A stretch of 41,840 bases of DNA from Caulobacteraceae bacterium (GTDB taxonomy: Bacteria > Pseudomonadota > Alphaproteobacteria > Caulobacterales > Caulobacteraceae). Under the pieces are notes generated by a model. That model ran no database searches, was not told where the DNA came from, and worked only from the letters and a program-made list of their open reading frames with translations. Positions within the stretch are counted from its first letter, which is position 1, and the number at the start of each line of letters is the position of its first letter. This document shows, piece after piece, positions 17,384 to 27,201 of this stretch. The translations under genes and the position numbers were made by a program. The DNA is taken from contig JANXUA010000108.1 in assembly GCA_025352085.1 (NCBI GenBank), positions 1 to 41,840 of the forward strand. Direction: 5' to 3'.

Positions 17384-17496
17384 TCGCGGCAACGCAAAGC
17401 CCGCCAATACATCTCCACGGCTACCCGACGCGATGGCACAAGTCCGCCAACGACGGCCCTGCCGCCGCAAACCAATTTGCCACCTGGAGATATCCG

Positions 17497-17625
17497 ATGA
17501 CCAAGATCCTCGCCAGCGCCGCCGAAAGCCTCAACGGCTTTTGTAGATTCGTCCTGATCGTTTTGGGTGTGAGCGAAGGACACCGCGTTCAGCGCGCCAT
17601 GTTCGCTCTCTACTACGCCGGCTAA
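17497..17625 (+). CDS. Small ORF of 42 codons, hypothetical
   Basis: The ATG is preceded by GGAG at eight-base spacing, and the frame encodes a 42-residue peptide starting MTKILASAAESLNG, with a hydrophobic stretch CRFVLIVLGV and ending FALYYAG. It resembles no family I know. The hydrophobic centre followed by a basic segment could fit a small membrane-associated protein. It is divergent from the HTH regulator and converges with lpxK, 27 bases away. Support comes from the ribosome-binding site and position; length alone gives little coding evidence. Confidence 0.5.
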   Translation: MTKILASAAESLNGFCRFVLIVLGVSEGHRVQRAMFALYYAG

Positions 17626-17652
17626 GCCTCCACGCTGGTTTAGAGATGCGAT

Positions 17653-18666
17653 TCAAACGCCGGGCGCACACCCGTTAATCAACGCCAGCACCGCCGCTTC
17701 ATCCTCGAACCGCGCCCGAACCGGCCACGCGGTCACGCGATCCCGCCAGGCGGGCGGCAATCTCGCCCAGTCCTTTTCGCTGGTGATCAATCCGGCGCCA
17801 AGGGCCCCGGCGCGCTCGGCCAAAAAGTTCAGCGTCGCCTCGCTGATCGCCGCGTGATCGGGGAGGGGCGCGAAATCGACGAGGTCGGCGCCGGCGGCCT
17901 TGAGCGCGCGTTCCATCTTCCACGGCTTGGCGATGCCGGCGAAGCCGACCAGAGGCCCGGACGGCGGAGGGGCGACCGGTTCGAGCCTGGCGATCAACAC
18001 CGGCGTGTCGCCCAGCACCGCCATGAGACCGGGATCGGGCTCGACGACATCGGCTGGCAGCAGAAGGATGGCCGCGTCGGCCCGCGCGAGCCCGACGGCC
18101 AAGGGTTCGCGCATCGGGCCGGCCGGGAACACCGCGCCGTCGCCAAACGGCCATTCGTCGTCCCGCGTTTCGCCGTCCACGACCACCAGCGACAGAGCCG
18201 TGGTCACCGCCGGGTTTTGATGGCCGTCGTCCATGATGATGATGATGGCCCCCGCCGCCGCCGCGGCGAGCGCCCCGGCGGCGCGGTCCTTGGCGATCCA
18301 CACCGGGAAGGAGCGCGCCGTCATCACGGCTTCATCCCCGACATCGGCGGCGTTGTGGCTGGCCGGATCGACCCGGACCGGTCCGGCCAGGCGCCCGCCG
18401 TGCCCGCGACTGAGGATGTGGGGGCGCCGACCGACTTCATCGAGCAGGGTGGCCAGCGCCAGCGCGAGCGGCGTCTTGCCCGAGCCGCCGACGGTCAGAT
18501 TGCCGACGCAGATCACCGGAACGCCAGGATCGATCGGTCGTCCGCGCGCGAGACGCCGCGCGGTCGCCCGGGTCCAGATCCAGGCGACCGGCGTCAGCAG
18601 GGCGCGCGTCACCGGCGCCGCGCGACGGCCGCGCATATACCACCAGCGGGGAGTGCGCAGCATCAT
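17653..18666 (-). CDS. lpxK: Tetraacyldisaccharide 4'-kinase
   Basis: LpxK phosphorylates the 4' position of the lipid A disaccharide precursor at the inner membrane. The 337-residue protein has an N-terminal membrane-associated helix, the family's P-loop VGNLTVGGSGKTPL (Gly60-Thr65) and the following ILSRGHGG segment. The ATG at 18666 overlaps the waaA stop in an ATGA arrangement. It is the last gene of a four-gene overlapping group (msbA-like, DUF374, waaA, lpxK). Confidence 0.95.
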   Translation of the reverse strand: MMLRTPRWWYMRGRRAAPVTRALLTPVAWIWTRATARRLARGRPIDPGVPVICVGNLTVGGSGKTPLALALATLLDEVGRRPHILSRGHGGRLAGPVRVDPASHNAADVGDEAVMTARSFPVWIAKDRAAGALAAAAAGAIIIIMDDGHQNPAVTTALSLVVVDGETRDDEWPFGDGAVFPAGPMREPLAVGLARADAAILLLPADVVEPDPGLMAVLGDTPVLIARLEPVAPPPSGPLVGFAGIAKPWKMERALKAAGADLVDFAPLPDHAAISEATLNFLAERAGALGAGLITSEKDWARLPPAWRDRVTAWPVRARFEDEAAVLALINGCAPGV

Positions 18667-19919
18667 CGCGGCGCCAGGGCCAGGACGCGGGTCATGGCGT
18701 CCCGCGCCGCGACGTCGCCCTCGACCACGAACTGACTCGCCCGGACGGCCATGGCGGCCAGTTCGGCGTCATCGCGCATCGCTCCGGCGAACATCGCGCC
18801 CAGATCGTCCGGCGCTATCCGCCGCGTCGCCTGGGCGGCCAGCAGGTCTTCATACATCGGCCATTTCTCGACGTGCGGCCCGACGACGAACGGACAACCG
18901 AGGCGCGCGGCCTCGAGGGGATTGTGACCGCCGACGCGCGGGACCAGGCTGCCGCCGATTACCGCGACGCGCGCCAAAGCGTACCACAGCCCAAGTTCTC
19001 CAAGCGTATCGGCGACGCAGACGTCGAGGTTCACCGGCCCGTCGCCCTGGCTTCGGCGCCCGGCGCGCAGACCCCGCGCCATCGCCAGGGCCGCGATACC
19101 GCCACCCCGCGCGGGATGCCGCGGAACGATGACGAGGAGTGGCCCCGGCGCCAGAGTCGCGAACCCATCCATGACCAGCGCATCTTCGCCCTCATGCGTG
19201 CTGGCCGCCAAGATGACCGGGCGGCCATCGAGCGCGCCTCTGAACGCCGCCATGTCGTAGTCGTCCACGGGCAAAGCCGTCGCCCCGAACTTCAGATCCG
19301 CCAGGCCATCGACCCGCGCGCCTAGGGCCCGCAGGCGCCTCGCGGCGCCGTCATCGCGCGCCAGAACGAGATCGAAAGCGCGAAGCAACGTCCGCGCCGC
19401 CGCCGGAACCCGCCGCCAGCCCGCGAAACTCTTCGCCGACAGTCCCGCCGAAACCAGCGCCAGACGCACGCCCCGCGCCTTGGCGCGAAGGATGAGGTTG
19501 GGCCAAAGTTCGCTTTCGACGAACACGGCCAGGCCCGGACGCCAATGGTTCAGGAAGCGCGCTGCGGCGCCCGGCGTGTCCACCGGCGCGTATTGGTGGA
19601 GGACACCGGGCGGCAGACGAGCGGCCAGAACTTCGGCCGCCGCGCGCGTGGCGGTGGTCACCAGGATCGAACGGTCCGGCCGCTCGGCGGTGAATCGCTC
19701 GATCAGGGCCAGAAGGGAGAGAGACTCACCGACGCTGACGGCGTGCAGCCAGACCAGCGGCCCTGTCGGCCGGGGCAGGCTGGCGCGGCCGAGTCGTTCG
19801 CTCAGACGCGCCGCTTCCTCCTTGCCGCGCCGCGCGCGGGCGCGCAGAAGGCCGGGAATCAGCGGCGCCAGCGCGCCGGTTGCCAGGGCGTAGAGTCGCA
19901 GGGCGATGGGCCGGCTCAA
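18663..19919 (-). CDS. waaA: 3-deoxy-D-manno-octulosonic acid transferase (Kdo transferase)
   Basis: WaaA adds Kdo to lipid IVA from CMP-Kdo at the cytoplasmic face of the inner membrane. The protein has an N-terminal membrane anchor (RLYALATGALAPLIPGLL), the conserved glutamate region in RLSERLG, the HAVSVGES motif and a GT-B C-terminal half with GGSLVPRVGGHNPLE. I place the start at a TTG at 19919, which overlaps the upstream stop as TTGA and gives 418 residues, near the family norm. It has GGGAG-type bases upstream. The in-frame ATG at 19982 would add 21 residues not typical of WaaA. Coupled translation with both neighbours is likely. Confidence 0.93.
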   Translation of the reverse strand: MSRPIALRLYALATGALAPLIPGLLRARARRGKEEAARLSERLGRASLPRPTGPLVWLHAVSVGESLSLLALIERFTAERPDRSILVTTATRAAAEVLAARLPPGVLHQYAPVDTPGAAARFLNHWRPGLAVFVESELWPNLILRAKARGVRLALVSAGLSAKSFAGWRRVPAAARTLLRAFDLVLARDDGAARRLRALGARVDGLADLKFGATALPVDDYDMAAFRGALDGRPVILAASTHEGEDALVMDGFATLAPGPLLVIVPRHPARGGGIAALAMARGLRAGRRSQGDGPVNLDVCVADTLGELGLWYALARVAVIGGSLVPRVGGHNPLEAARLGCPFVVGPHVEKWPMYEDLLAAQATRRIAPDDLGAMFAGAMRDDAELAAMAVRASQFVVEGDVAARDAMTRVLALAPR

Positions 19920-20617
19920 GCCCTCGCTCCCGCCAGCAGGGTTTCGGCGCGAGTCTGCGCCGAGCGCATTCGCATCTCCCAATCGGACCGCGCCGCCTCC
20001 ATCGCGTCGACGTCGGCGTCCGGCGCGACACGCAGCGGGCCCTCAAGGACGAGGACAGCGCGTGCGAAGGGCAGCGGCAGACGTCCCTCGTCCCAGCTGC
20101 CCAGACGGATCGACGCCCCTGCCGCCAGGCCCATCAGAAACACCGGCGCGTCCGCCGCGCGCGCCAACTGTACAGCGCCGACCTGCATCGCCTGATGCGG
20201 CCCGCGCGGCCCGTCGGGGGTCATGATCATGACCTCGCCATCGCGCAGGGCCTTCAACGCCGTCCGGAACGCCGCAGAGCCGCCTTTCGACGCCTGCGCG
20301 TCGCCCTTGCCGGTCGATCCGCGCAAGGTCGGAATGCGCAGCCACTGCGCCGCCCTGGCGATGAAGTCGCCATCGCGCGACAAGGAAATCATCACCCGCC
20401 GGGGTTTGTCGCGCAGGAGCGGGCGGCAGGCCATGGCGTGGGCGATGCGACCGTGCCAGAACAGCCCGATCAGCCCGTTGCTCGAAGCGACGGCGGCGTC
20501 CGCGCCCGCGCGATTCTCGATCCGCCAGCGCAGGGTGGCGATGATCATTTCCACATAGAGAAACACCAGGCCCGCCAGCAGGTTCTGCACGACGCGCGCG
20601 CGCAGCAGGCCCTTCAC
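19916..20617 (-). CDS. DUF374-type lysophospholipid-acyltransferase-like protein
   Basis: The 233-residue protein has an N-terminal hydrophobic segment (LLAGLVFLYVEMIIATL) and the DUF374 motifs GLFWHGRIAHAM, SLSRDGDFIARAA and TPDGPRGP, which parallel the acyltransferase HX4D and substrate motifs. Its place between the msbA-like gene and waaA, overlapping both by four bases, ties it to lipid A or LPS assembly. The acyl acceptor is not established by sequence. Confidence 0.88.
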   Translation of the reverse strand: MKGLLRARVVQNLLAGLVFLYVEMIIATLRWRIENRAGADAAVASSNGLIGLFWHGRIAHAMACRPLLRDKPRRVMISLSRDGDFIARAAQWLRIPTLRGSTGKGDAQASKGGSAAFRTALKALRDGEVMIMTPDGPRGPHQAMQVGAVQLARAADAPVFLMGLAAGASIRLGSWDEGRLPLPFARAVLVLEGPLRVAPDADVDAMEAARSDWEMRMRSAQTRAETLLAGARA

Positions 20618-22389
20618 GGCGCCGGCTCCGGCGGTCCATTGAGACTTTGGCCCCCCGCCAGCCGCGCATAAAGGCCGCCCTTTGCGATCAGGTCCTCGTG
20701 CGCGCCGACTTCGACCACCCGGCCGGCGTCCAGCGCGTAGATTCGGTTGGCGTGCCGCACCGTCGACAGGCGATGGGCGATAAGCAGGGTCGTGCGTCCG
20801 ACCATCAGGCGCGTCAGGGCGGCCTGAATCTGCGCCTCGCTCTCGGTATCCAGCGCGCTGGTCGCCTCGTCCAGCAGCAGGATCGGGGCGTCCTTCAGAA
20901 ACGCGCGGGCGATGGCGACCCGCTGACGCTGGCCGCCCGAGAGCCGCGCGCCCGCCTCTCCGACCAGGGTGTCGTAGCCGTTGGGCAGGGTGATGATGAA
21001 CTCATGCGCCGCCGCCGCGCGCGCGGCCGCTTCGATCTGGGCGCCCGTCGCGCCGTCCAGGGCGTAGGCGATGTTGGCGCCGTTGGTGTCGTCGAACAGA
21101 AACGGCTCCTGGGTCACCAGGGCTATGCTCCGACGCAGGGAGGCCAGGGAGACGCCGTCGACATCCTGGCCGTCGATGGTCAATGATCCGGCGGTGATGT
21201 CGTAAAACCGGGGAATGAGATTGAGAATCGTGGACTTGCCGGCGCCCGACGGCCCAACCAGAGCGACGATCTCGCCGCGTCGCGCTTCCAGATTGACGCC
21301 GGCCAGAACCGGCGCGGCGGGCGCATAGGCGAAGCTGACGTCCACGAGCCTCAGAGTTCCGTCCTGCACGACCAGGGCAGGGGCGTCGGGCGCATCGCGC
21401 ACCTCCGGCTCGACGTCCAGGGCGTCGAACAGCCGCCGGCCGGCCACGACCCCCTGGCTGAGCACGGTCAGCAGATTGGACACTTGGCGCAGCGACTGTC
21501 CGGCTGTCAGCAGGGCGGCGAAGAAGGCGACAAATGCGCCGACGTCCGCATGGCCGGTCGCGGCCTTCCAGCTCTCATAGGCCAGGACCGCGGCGACCAC
21601 GAGGGTCATCAGGGTTTCCGAGACGGGCGCGGCCATCGCCCGGGCGTTGTCGCCGCTGATGATATGGCGCTGGCGTTCGGCCACCACGGTCGCCACGCGC
21701 CTCACTTCATAGGCTTCGCGGTTTTCCATCTTCACCACGCGGACGCCGTCGAGCCCCTCCATGATCGCCGTCGCAAGCAGACCGGTCGCCTGCATCGCGC
21801 CGCTGACGGCCTTCGTCGCCCGGCGCATGAAGCGGCGCAGGAACAGGGTCACGATCGGGGCGGCCAGCAGCACGAACAGACCCAGCTTCCAATCCGTGCG
21901 CGCCATCACCACGCCCGCGGCGATCAAGGTCAGGACCTGCTGGGTGAAATTGACCACGCCGGTGGTGGCCGCCTCGCGGATCAGGCCGGTGTCGTAGAGC
22001 ACCGACGAAACAAATCCGCCCGAATGGGTTGCGCGCAGACGCGCCAGATCGGCGCGCACCAGCTTGCCGAACAATTCGACCTGCACGTCGCCGACAATGC
22101 CGTTGCCGATCCGATTGACCAGCGTGGCCTGAGCGACCTGGGCCAGACCCCGACCCAGCGCGACCGCGACAATGATCAGGGGGATCGCAAAATTGCCGGC
22201 CATTGTGGCCGTCAAGCCGTTGGTGGCCGGCTGCAACAGGGCGAGGAGCGCGCCGGTCAAGGCCGCGGACGCCGCCGCGTTCACCATCGAAACCGTCAGC
22301 CCCCGCCAGCGCGGCGCCAGATAGATGCGCGCGATCCGGGCGATGACCGCCCGGTCGCTCAATGTCGATGAGGAAGCGTCGACGGTCAT
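20614..22389 (-). CDS. msbA: ABC exporter, MsbA-like (probable lipid A flippase)
   Basis: This 591-residue half-transporter joins a six-helix membrane domain (about 20-320) to an ATPase domain. The ATPase carries Walker A GPSGAGKST (about 377-385), signature LSGGQRQR (about 481), Walker B ILLLDEATSALD (about 500) and switch histidine IAHRLSTV. It is the first gene of an overlapping group with DUF374, waaA and lpxK, which supports a role in flipping lipid A or core-lipid A. The MsbA label is inferred from this context and domain order. The rpmE terminator lies just upstream. Confidence 0.85.
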   Translation of the reverse strand: MTVDASSSTLSDRAVIARIARIYLAPRWRGLTVSMVNAAASAALTGALLALLQPATNGLTATMAGNFAIPLIIVAVALGRGLAQVAQATLVNRIGNGIVGDVQVELFGKLVRADLARLRATHSGGFVSSVLYDTGLIREAATTGVVNFTQQVLTLIAAGVVMARTDWKLGLFVLLAAPIVTLFLRRFMRRATKAVSGAMQATGLLATAIMEGLDGVRVVKMENREAYEVRRVATVVAERQRHIISGDNARAMAAPVSETLMTLVVAAVLAYESWKAATGHADVGAFVAFFAALLTAGQSLRQVSNLLTVLSQGVVAGRRLFDALDVEPEVRDAPDAPALVVQDGTLRLVDVSFAYAPAAPVLAGVNLEARRGEIVALVGPSGAGKSTILNLIPRFYDITAGSLTIDGQDVDGVSLASLRRSIALVTQEPFLFDDTNGANIAYALDGATGAQIEAAARAAAAHEFIITLPNGYDTLVGEAGARLSGGQRQRVAIARAFLKDAPILLLDEATSALDTESEAQIQAALTRLMVGRTTLLIAHRLSTVRHANRIYALDAGRVVEVGAHEDLIAKGGLYARLAGGQSLNGPPEPAP

Positions 22390-22430
22390 GGCCGTCCTGT
22401 GGTGCGCCGGGGTTTGTCGGCCCGCAATTG

Positions 22431-22455
22431 CAAAAGCGGCGGGCCCGAAGCCCGC
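22431..22455 (-). terminator. Rho-independent terminator after rpmE
   Basis: On the minus strand GCGGGC and GCCCGC (22450-22455 and 22439-22444) form a 6-bp stem with a five-base loop, followed by CGCTTTTG. It lies about 20 bases past the rpmE stop and separates it from the msbA-like gene. Confidence 0.65.
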
Positions 22456-22474
22456 GCCCTAGATGGCCTAAGGC

Positions 22475-22699
22475 CTACTTCTTCATGAAGCCGCCGTATT
22501 TGGCGGTGAAGCGCGAGACGCGACCACCGCGATCGAGCAGGTGCTGGTTGCCGCCGGTCCACGCCGGATGGGTCTTGGGGTCGATATCCAGATTAAGCTT
22601 CGCGCCCTCCTTGCCGAGGGTCGAGCGGGTCTGATAGCTCGTGCCGTCCGTCATCGTCACGGTGATGAAGTGATACTCGGGGTGGGTGTCTTGTTTCAT
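22475..22699 (-). CDS. rpmE: 50S ribosomal protein L31
   Basis: The 74-residue protein starts [10 protein letters not shown] and contains the L31 core [10 protein letters not shown] and [13 protein letters not shown]. It has no cysteines, so it is the zinc-independent (C-minus) form common in alphaproteobacteria. The frame is open upstream to 22783, but the ATG at 22699 matches the family start. The 117 bases to the divergent ABC gene hold both promoters, which I could not resolve further. Confidence 0.95.
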   Translation of the reverse strand: MKQDTHPEYHFITVTMTDGTSYQTRSTLGKEGAKLNLDIDPKTHPAWTGGNQHLLDRGGRVSRFTAKYGGFMKK

Positions 22700-22816
22700 G
22701 GCGTGATCGAACCGACTTAAAGCTTGAAGGGCAAATGGCGGCCCGCCGAGGGGCGAGTCCGAAAAGAGCCGCGCGATATACACGATTGAGCGCGGCTAAG
22801 GCAAGGGTAGCTTAAG

Positions 22817-24664
22817 ATGAGTCTTGAGAACGACGCTCAGGCGAGCGGTCGACCGGGCGCGGGGGCGGTCCTGGCGGCGGGCATGGACGTCGAGGCGGCG
22901 CGGCGGGCCAAACAGCGGGACCTGCGACCGCTGGGCCGGCTCCTGCCGTTCGTGCGCGCCCATGCCGGCGATGCCACGCTGGCGGGAGTTTTTCTGCTCC
23001 TGTCCACGTCGGCGACGGCCGGGCTGACCTTCGCCCTGCGCTGGATGGCCGATCGCGGTATCGCCTCGCACTCGCCGGCCCTGATCGGACGGTATTTCGG
23101 CGTCCTCGCCGTGGTCGCGGTGACGCTGTCGCTGTTTACCGCCGCGCGGTTCTTCTTCATCACCAAACTGGGCGAGCGCGTCGTGGCCGACTTGCGCGCG
23201 GCGCTCTACGGCCATGTCGTCACCCTCGATCAGGCCTATTTCCTGAAAATCCGCACCGGCGAGGTGCTGTCGCGCATGACGACGGATTTGACCATTGTCG
23301 AGAGCATGGTCGGCTCGACCATTTCCATCGCCCTGCGCAATTTCCTGTCGGTGATCATCGCCTTGATCATCATGGTTTTTGTCAGCCCGGCCCTGACCGG
23401 ATTTGTCGCTCTGCTGGCCCTGCTGATCCTGGCGCCGCTGTTTCTCGTGGGTCGTCAGGTGCGGCGCCTGTCGATCAGGGCGCAGGAGCGTTTCGCCGAC
23501 GCCATCGGCTACGCCGGCGAAACCCTCGACGCGCTCGATACGGTGCAGGCCTTCGGGCGCGAGCGCAGCGCGACCGAACGTTTTCGGAGCGCGGTGGAGG
23601 CGGCCTTCCGCACCTCGCTGGCGCGCATCACCGCCCGCGCGGGCATGACCGGCCTGGTGATGATCCTGGTCATGGGCGGGATCGGTCTTATTCTGTGGCG
23701 CGCGTCGCTGGCGACCTTCGTCGATCACACCATGACCGCCGGCGCCCTGCTGCAATTTGTGCTGCTGTCGATCCTCGCGGCCGGTGGGGTAGGGTCTCTC
23801 GGCGAAGCGTGGGGGGACGTGCAGAAGACGTCCGGCGCCATGGCCCGCATCGCCGAACTCCTCGACGCCGCGCCGGCGATCGCCGCGCCGGCCCATCCGC
23901 GCGCCCTGCCGACCCCGGCCACGGGCGCCATCGTCTTTGACAAGGTCGAGTTCCGCTATCCCGGACGCCCCGAACTGCCCGCCCTCAACGGCTTTGATCT
24001 GTCCGTTCGTCCAGGCGAGCGGGTCGCGCTGGTCGGACCCTCCGGCGCCGGCAAGAGCACGGTGTTTCGCCTGCTGTTGCGCTTTTACGACCCGACCCGC
24101 GGGGTCGTGCGTTTGGACGGCGTGAACTTGACCGAAGCCGATCCGGCCGACATCCGCGCCCGCATCGCCCTGGTGGCCCAGGACGCGCCGCTGTTCTCCG
24201 GCTCGGCGCTGGACAATCTGCGCTTTGGTCGCGAGGACGCCGGCGCCGACGACATCGCCGCCGCCTTGCGCGCCGCCGAGGCGGACGGCTTCCTTTCGGC
24301 CCTGCCGCAGGGGCTGGACACCGCGCTCGGCGAACGGGCCAAAACCCTGTCCGGCGGTCAGAGACAACGCGTCGCCATCGCCCGCGCGCTGGTCCGCAAT
24401 GCCCCGATCCTGCTCCTCGACGAGGCGACCAGCGCGCTGGACGCCGAAAACGAGCGGCTGGTTCAGCGCGCTCTGCACGACGCCATGAGTGGGCGCACCA
24501 CCCTGGTCATCGCCCACCGTCTGGCCACCGTCCTCAAGGCCGATCGCATCGTGGTCATGGACGAAGGCGTTGTCGTCGAAACCGGCACCCACGCCGAGCT
24601 CTCCGCGCGCGGCGGCCTCTACGCCAAGCTGGCCAAGCTGCAGTTCGGCATGGAGGCGGCGTAA
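22817..24664 (+). CDS. ABC transporter, fused permease and ATPase (MsbA-related)
   Basis: This 615-residue half-transporter has a cytoplasmic N-terminal extension with a basic stretch, a six-helix membrane domain (about 45-340) and an ATPase domain with Walker A GPSGAGKST (about 406), signature LSGGQRQR (about 511) and Walker B ILLLDEATSALD. The sequence fits the MsbA-related exporter subfamily found in alphaproteobacteria (TIGR02204-like, from memory). Its substrate is unknown. It is divergent from rpmE and 69 bases upstream of corA. A 598-codon frame on the opposite strand is a codon-bias shadow. Confidence 0.88.
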   Translation: MSLENDAQASGRPGAGAVLAAGMDVEAARRAKQRDLRPLGRLLPFVRAHAGDATLAGVFLLLSTSATAGLTFALRWMADRGIASHSPALIGRYFGVLAVVAVTLSLFTAARFFFITKLGERVVADLRAALYGHVVTLDQAYFLKIRTGEVLSRMTTDLTIVESMVGSTISIALRNFLSVIIALIIMVFVSPALTGFVALLALLILAPLFLVGRQVRRLSIRAQERFADAIGYAGETLDALDTVQAFGRERSATERFRSAVEAAFRTSLARITARAGMTGLVMILVMGGIGLILWRASLATFVDHTMTAGALLQFVLLSILAAGGVGSLGEAWGDVQKTSGAMARIAELLDAAPAIAAPAHPRALPTPATGAIVFDKVEFRYPGRPELPALNGFDLSVRPGERVALVGPSGAGKSTVFRLLLRFYDPTRGVVRLDGVNLTEADPADIRARIALVAQDAPLFSGSALDNLRFGREDAGADDIAAALRAAEADGFLSALPQGLDTALGERAKTLSGGQRQRVAIARALVRNAPILLLDEATSALDAENERLVQRALHDAMSGRTTLVIAHRLATVLKADRIVVMDEGVVVETGTHAELSARGGLYAKLAKLQFGMEAA

Positions 24665-24733
24665 AGCCCCCGCTTTCCACGCGCGCCGCGCTCTCCTACA
24701 ACGGCGACATCGCCACGGAGCCCAGCGCCGGAC

Positions 24734-25690
24734 ATGTTGAACACCTATCCGGCCGCGAACGCGGGCGCCGATTCATCGGACATCGTCTGGTTCGATCTGC
24801 TGGAGCCGACCGCGGACGAGCTGGCGCGCGTCGAGGCGGCGATCGGCGCGCCTCTGCCGACCCTGGCCTCTCTCAGGGAGATCGAACCGTCGCGCCGTCT
24901 ACGGCGTCAGGGCGAGGTCCTGTACATGAGCATGCCGACCGCGATCCGCCGATCGGCCGACGACATGACCACGGCGCCGGTCGGGTTTGTGCTGAGTCAC
25001 GAGCGCCTGGTCACCCTGCGTTTCACCGCCCTGCCGGCGTTCGACGCCGTGGCCGCCGGTTTTGACGCCGCCGCGCTCGGCGCCCATCCGGGCTGCGCGG
25101 TGTTCGCCGATCTCTGTCAGCAGATCGTCGGTCGCGTCGCCGACGGCCTGGAGCGGCGAGCCGAAGAGTTGAACGCTCTGTCGGCCACCGCTTTCCGCAG
25201 CGATGATTCCAAAGGGCGCCGCTCCATTCGCACCAACCGCCTGCTGCGCATCCAACTACGCCAGGTTGGGGCGCTGGGAAACCGGCTCTCGGAAGTGCGC
25301 GACGGCCTGCTAGGCCTCGGCCGCGTGGTGGCCTTCGTCGATCAGGCCTTGGCCGAGGACGTCAACCACGGGATCAAGGCCCGTCTGGCCAGCCTGCGCG
25401 CGGATATAACCGCCCTTGGTGACTATGAGGAGCATCTGGCCAACAAGGTTCAGTTCATCCTCGACGCTATGATGGGCCTGATCAGCATCGCCCAGAACGA
25501 CACGTTCAAGGTGCTGACCATCGTTTCCATCGTCGGCATCCCGCCCACCCTGATCGCCGGGGTCTATGGGATGAACTTCCACAACATGCCTGAATATAGC
25601 TGGTCGTTCGGCTATCAATACGGACTGGCCGCGATCCTGATCAGCGCCGTCATCCCGGTGGTGTGGTTCAAGATCAAGGGCTGGTTCTGA
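24734..25690 (+). CDS. corA: CorA-family magnesium/divalent cation channel
   Basis: The 318-residue protein has the soluble alpha/beta N-terminal domain and long stalk helices of CorA, then two C-terminal transmembrane helices joined by the YGMNFHNMPE loop, with the Gly279-Met280-Asn281 selectivity motif. The last residues VVWFKIKGWF end in the usual basic tail. It should form a pentameric inner-membrane Mg2+ channel. GGAG lies twelve bases before the ATG, a rather long spacing. Confidence 0.93.
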   Translation: MLNTYPAANAGADSSDIVWFDLLEPTADELARVEAAIGAPLPTLASLREIEPSRRLRRQGEVLYMSMPTAIRRSADDMTTAPVGFVLSHERLVTLRFTALPAFDAVAAGFDAAALGAHPGCAVFADLCQQIVGRVADGLERRAEELNALSATAFRSDDSKGRRSIRTNRLLRIQLRQVGALGNRLSEVRDGLLGLGRVVAFVDQALAEDVNHGIKARLASLRADITALGDYEEHLANKVQFILDAMMGLISIAQNDTFKVLTIVSIVGIPPTLIAGVYGMNFHNMPEYSWSFGYQYGLAAILISAVIPVVWFKIKGWF

Positions 25691-25715
25691 CCGCGACCCC
25701 CGCCGTTCGGCGCCG

Positions 25716-25769
25716 TTAATCCCACCTTCAGGACTATCGATGACGTTGCGGGTTCACGCTTGGAGGACC
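25716..25769 (+). promoter_or_regulatory. Duplicated copy of the ccrM promoter-leader
   Basis: This segment parallels 26005-26058 before ccrM: TTAA (25716-25719), a 7-base spacer and TTCA (25727-25730) form a CtrA-like site, and a 16-base block at 25754-25769 containing TTGGAGGACC is identical to the block before ccrM. The middle part has diverged, and the GAGTC of the true ccrM leader is GGTTC here. Confidence 0.7.
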
Positions 25770-25773
25770 CCTG

Positions 25774-25980
25774 ATGCGCGGTTCAGATATATTCATCGTC
25801 GGCGACGGCGCCGAAGAGACGGCGCGTCCGCCGGACGCCGCCAGCCTCGACGCCGCCCCCGATCCCTGGGACCAGTTCGCCCGTTTTGAGGCCGAAGACT
25901 CCTTTACCGTCGCCTGGCTGACAGCGACGAGCCGGGTGCATGGGTGGCGGACGCCGGCCGTCGGCCATGCGGAAGGCTAG
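25774..25980 (+). pseudogene. Truncated, decayed duplicate of the 5' end of ccrM
   Basis: The 68-codon frame aligns in order with the N-terminus of the CcrM encoded 286 bases downstream. IFIVGDGAEETARPPD matches [16 protein letters not shown], and [20 protein letters not shown] matches [20 protein letters not shown] with three changes in 20. The stretch between them, which in CcrM holds the catalytic DPPY motif (Asp37-Tyr40), is deleted in frame, and homology ends after the RV of SRV/RRV. It cannot be a methyltransferase. It still has a ribosome-binding site (GGAGG, eight bases before the ATG) and a CtrA-like promoter, so a 68-residue peptide may be made at the same cell-cycle time as CcrM. 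I judge it a relic of partial tandem duplication. Confidence 0.8.
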
Positions 25981-26004
25981 AGGGCGCCTCGGGCACGGCG
26001 GCCG

Positions 26005-27157
<1,153 letters not shown>

Positions 27158-27164
27158 AACATCA

Positions 27165-27192
27165 TTTCCCCTCCCCTTCATGGGGAGGGAAA
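27165..27192. terminator. Hairpin between convergent ccrM and mutY
   Basis: TTTCCCCTCCCC (27165-27176) pairs with GGGGAGGGAAA (27182-27192) around TTCAT, with one bulged C. The A/T ends of the arms give a short U tract in either direction, so it may end both genes. Confidence 0.6.
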
Positions 27193-27201
27193 GACACTTC
27201 G

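Noticed and set aside
17349-17546. A 65-codon plus-strand frame upstream of the 42-codon ORF
   Set aside because: It begins inside the TTGC repeats, has no ribosome-binding site and overlaps the better supported small ORF in another frame.
22796-24592. A 598-codon minus-strand frame opposite the ABC exporter
   Set aside because: Low-complexity Gln/Arg/Gly/Asp composition and full overlap with a clear ABC transporter gene.
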